Positions 5,761 through 6,221 of a DNA stretch of 6,221 nt are shown piece after piece (position 1 is the stretch's first letter; every line of letters begins with the position of its first letter). The translations under genes and the position numbers were made by a program. Source of the DNA: Methanoregula sp. GTDB taxonomy: Archaea; Halobacteriota; Methanomicrobia; Methanomicrobiales; Methanospirillaceae. The notes under the pieces were generated by a model. The model was not told the origin of the DNA and did no database searches. It worked only from the letters and a program-made list of their open reading frames with translations. The stretch covers positions 1 through 6,221 of the forward strand of contig JAQTSH010000096.1 of the NCBI GenBank assembly GCA_028711405.1, written 5' to 3'.

Positions 5761-6221
5761 ATGACTGAAAAATTTCATGCTGAACTGAACAGCTTAAAAG
5801 ACGAGACCATCGGGATGGCACAATGTGCACGGGAGATGCTCGATGATTCTGTAAAAGCGCTTGTGGCACAGGACTGTGTATTGGCACAGAGTGTCGTAGC
5901 GAAGAAAAAGCGGATCCGGGATCAGACCATTAACCTTGAAGAGCGGGCATACATGCTGATCGCCCTGAACCAACCGATGGCAAAAGACATGCGGGTGATC
6001 GCCTGCATCTTAAAGATGATCACGGCAGCTGAACGCATCGGGAGGTATGGTAAGGATATCGCGAATATGATAGAGCGCCTCAAGGACGAGCCTGATTTTG
6101 CAGAGCCACTGCCCGTGCTGCATATGGCAGAACTCGTGACCGCAATGATCGATGATGCGATCACTGCATTCAAGAGAGAGAACCTGGATCCAATCCGGGA
6201 GTTCTCCACCCGTGATGATAC
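5761..6221 (+). CDS. phoU: PhoU, phosphate-signalling protein (3' truncated by window edge)
   Basis: 153 complete residues are visible, beginning MTEKFHAELNSLKDETIGMA, and the frame is open to the window end; PhoU proteins are usually 210-240 residues, so roughly the last third is missing. The sequence is all-helical in character, with the first three-helix bundle at about 5-108 and the start of the second from about 118. Pairing of long helices with NQPMAKDMRVI (70-80) and AERIGRYGKDIAN (90-102) is typical of the family. At the usual acidic metal-binding motif E-x-x-x-D the residue after ERIG is Arg95 instead of Asp; D99 follows four residues later. PhoU proteins restrain Pst transport and relay phosphate sufficiency. 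Unlike the AbrB-PhoU protein encoded at 835-1869, this one has no DNA-binding domain, so it probably acts on the transporter. Its position nine bases after pstB fits that role. Confidence 0.93.
   Translation, partial: MTEKFHAELNSLKDETIGMAQCAREMLDDSVKALVAQDCVLAQSVVAKKKRIRDQTINLEERAYMLIALNQPMAKDMRVIACILKMITAAERIGRYGKDIANMIERLKDEPDFAEPLPVLHMAELVTAMIDDAITAFKRENLDPIREFSTRDD

Overview
The window reads as a phosphate-acquisition (Pst/PhoU) locus of a methanogenic archaeon, most likely of the order Methanomicrobiales (Methanoregula or Methanosphaerula type). The sequence shows archaeal BRE/TATA-like promoter elements, GGTGA/GGAGG ribosome-binding sites, an AbrB-PhoU fusion regulator, an archaeal-style lipoprotein PstS with a Thr/Ala/Pro linker, and a histidine kinase tail of a kind common in those methanogens. 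The taxon is an inference from protein style, not a database match.

Layout. Bases 1-509 (+) hold the C-terminal end of a sensor histidine kinase whose 5' part lies outside the window. Bases 510-834 are a non-coding stretch between two convergent genes, with two weak hairpin/T-tract signals. Bases 835-1869 (-) encode a 344-residue AbrB-PhoU protein. Bases 1870-1988 are a divergent AT-rich control region with a convincing TATA/BRE for the pst operon, a weaker TATA for the regulator, and three ACTAT repeats. From 1989 to the right edge runs the operon pstS, pstC-pstA (fused in one frame), pstB, phoU (cut by the window end).

How the genes work together. PstS, lipid-anchored outside the membrane, captures phosphate. 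The fused PstCA permease forms the membrane channel, and PstB hydrolyses ATP to drive import. The PhoU encoded last in the operon is the usual candidate for limiting transporter activity or relaying phosphate status. The divergently transcribed AbrB-PhoU protein joins a DNA-binding domain to a PhoU sensor domain, so it could act as a one-component phosphate regulator on the shared promoter region. A 16-bp palindrome followed by a T-rich tract between pstS and pstCA could lower expression of the downstream genes relative to the binding protein. Genes after pstCA are packed tightly (gaps of 1 and 9 bases).

Novelty. I found no wholly unknown system. The points most worth a second look are the PstC-PstA fusion with an extra hydrophobic hairpin at its junction, the AbrB-PhoU regulator facing the operon, the palindrome after pstS, and the loss of the usual acidic residue in the second PhoU.
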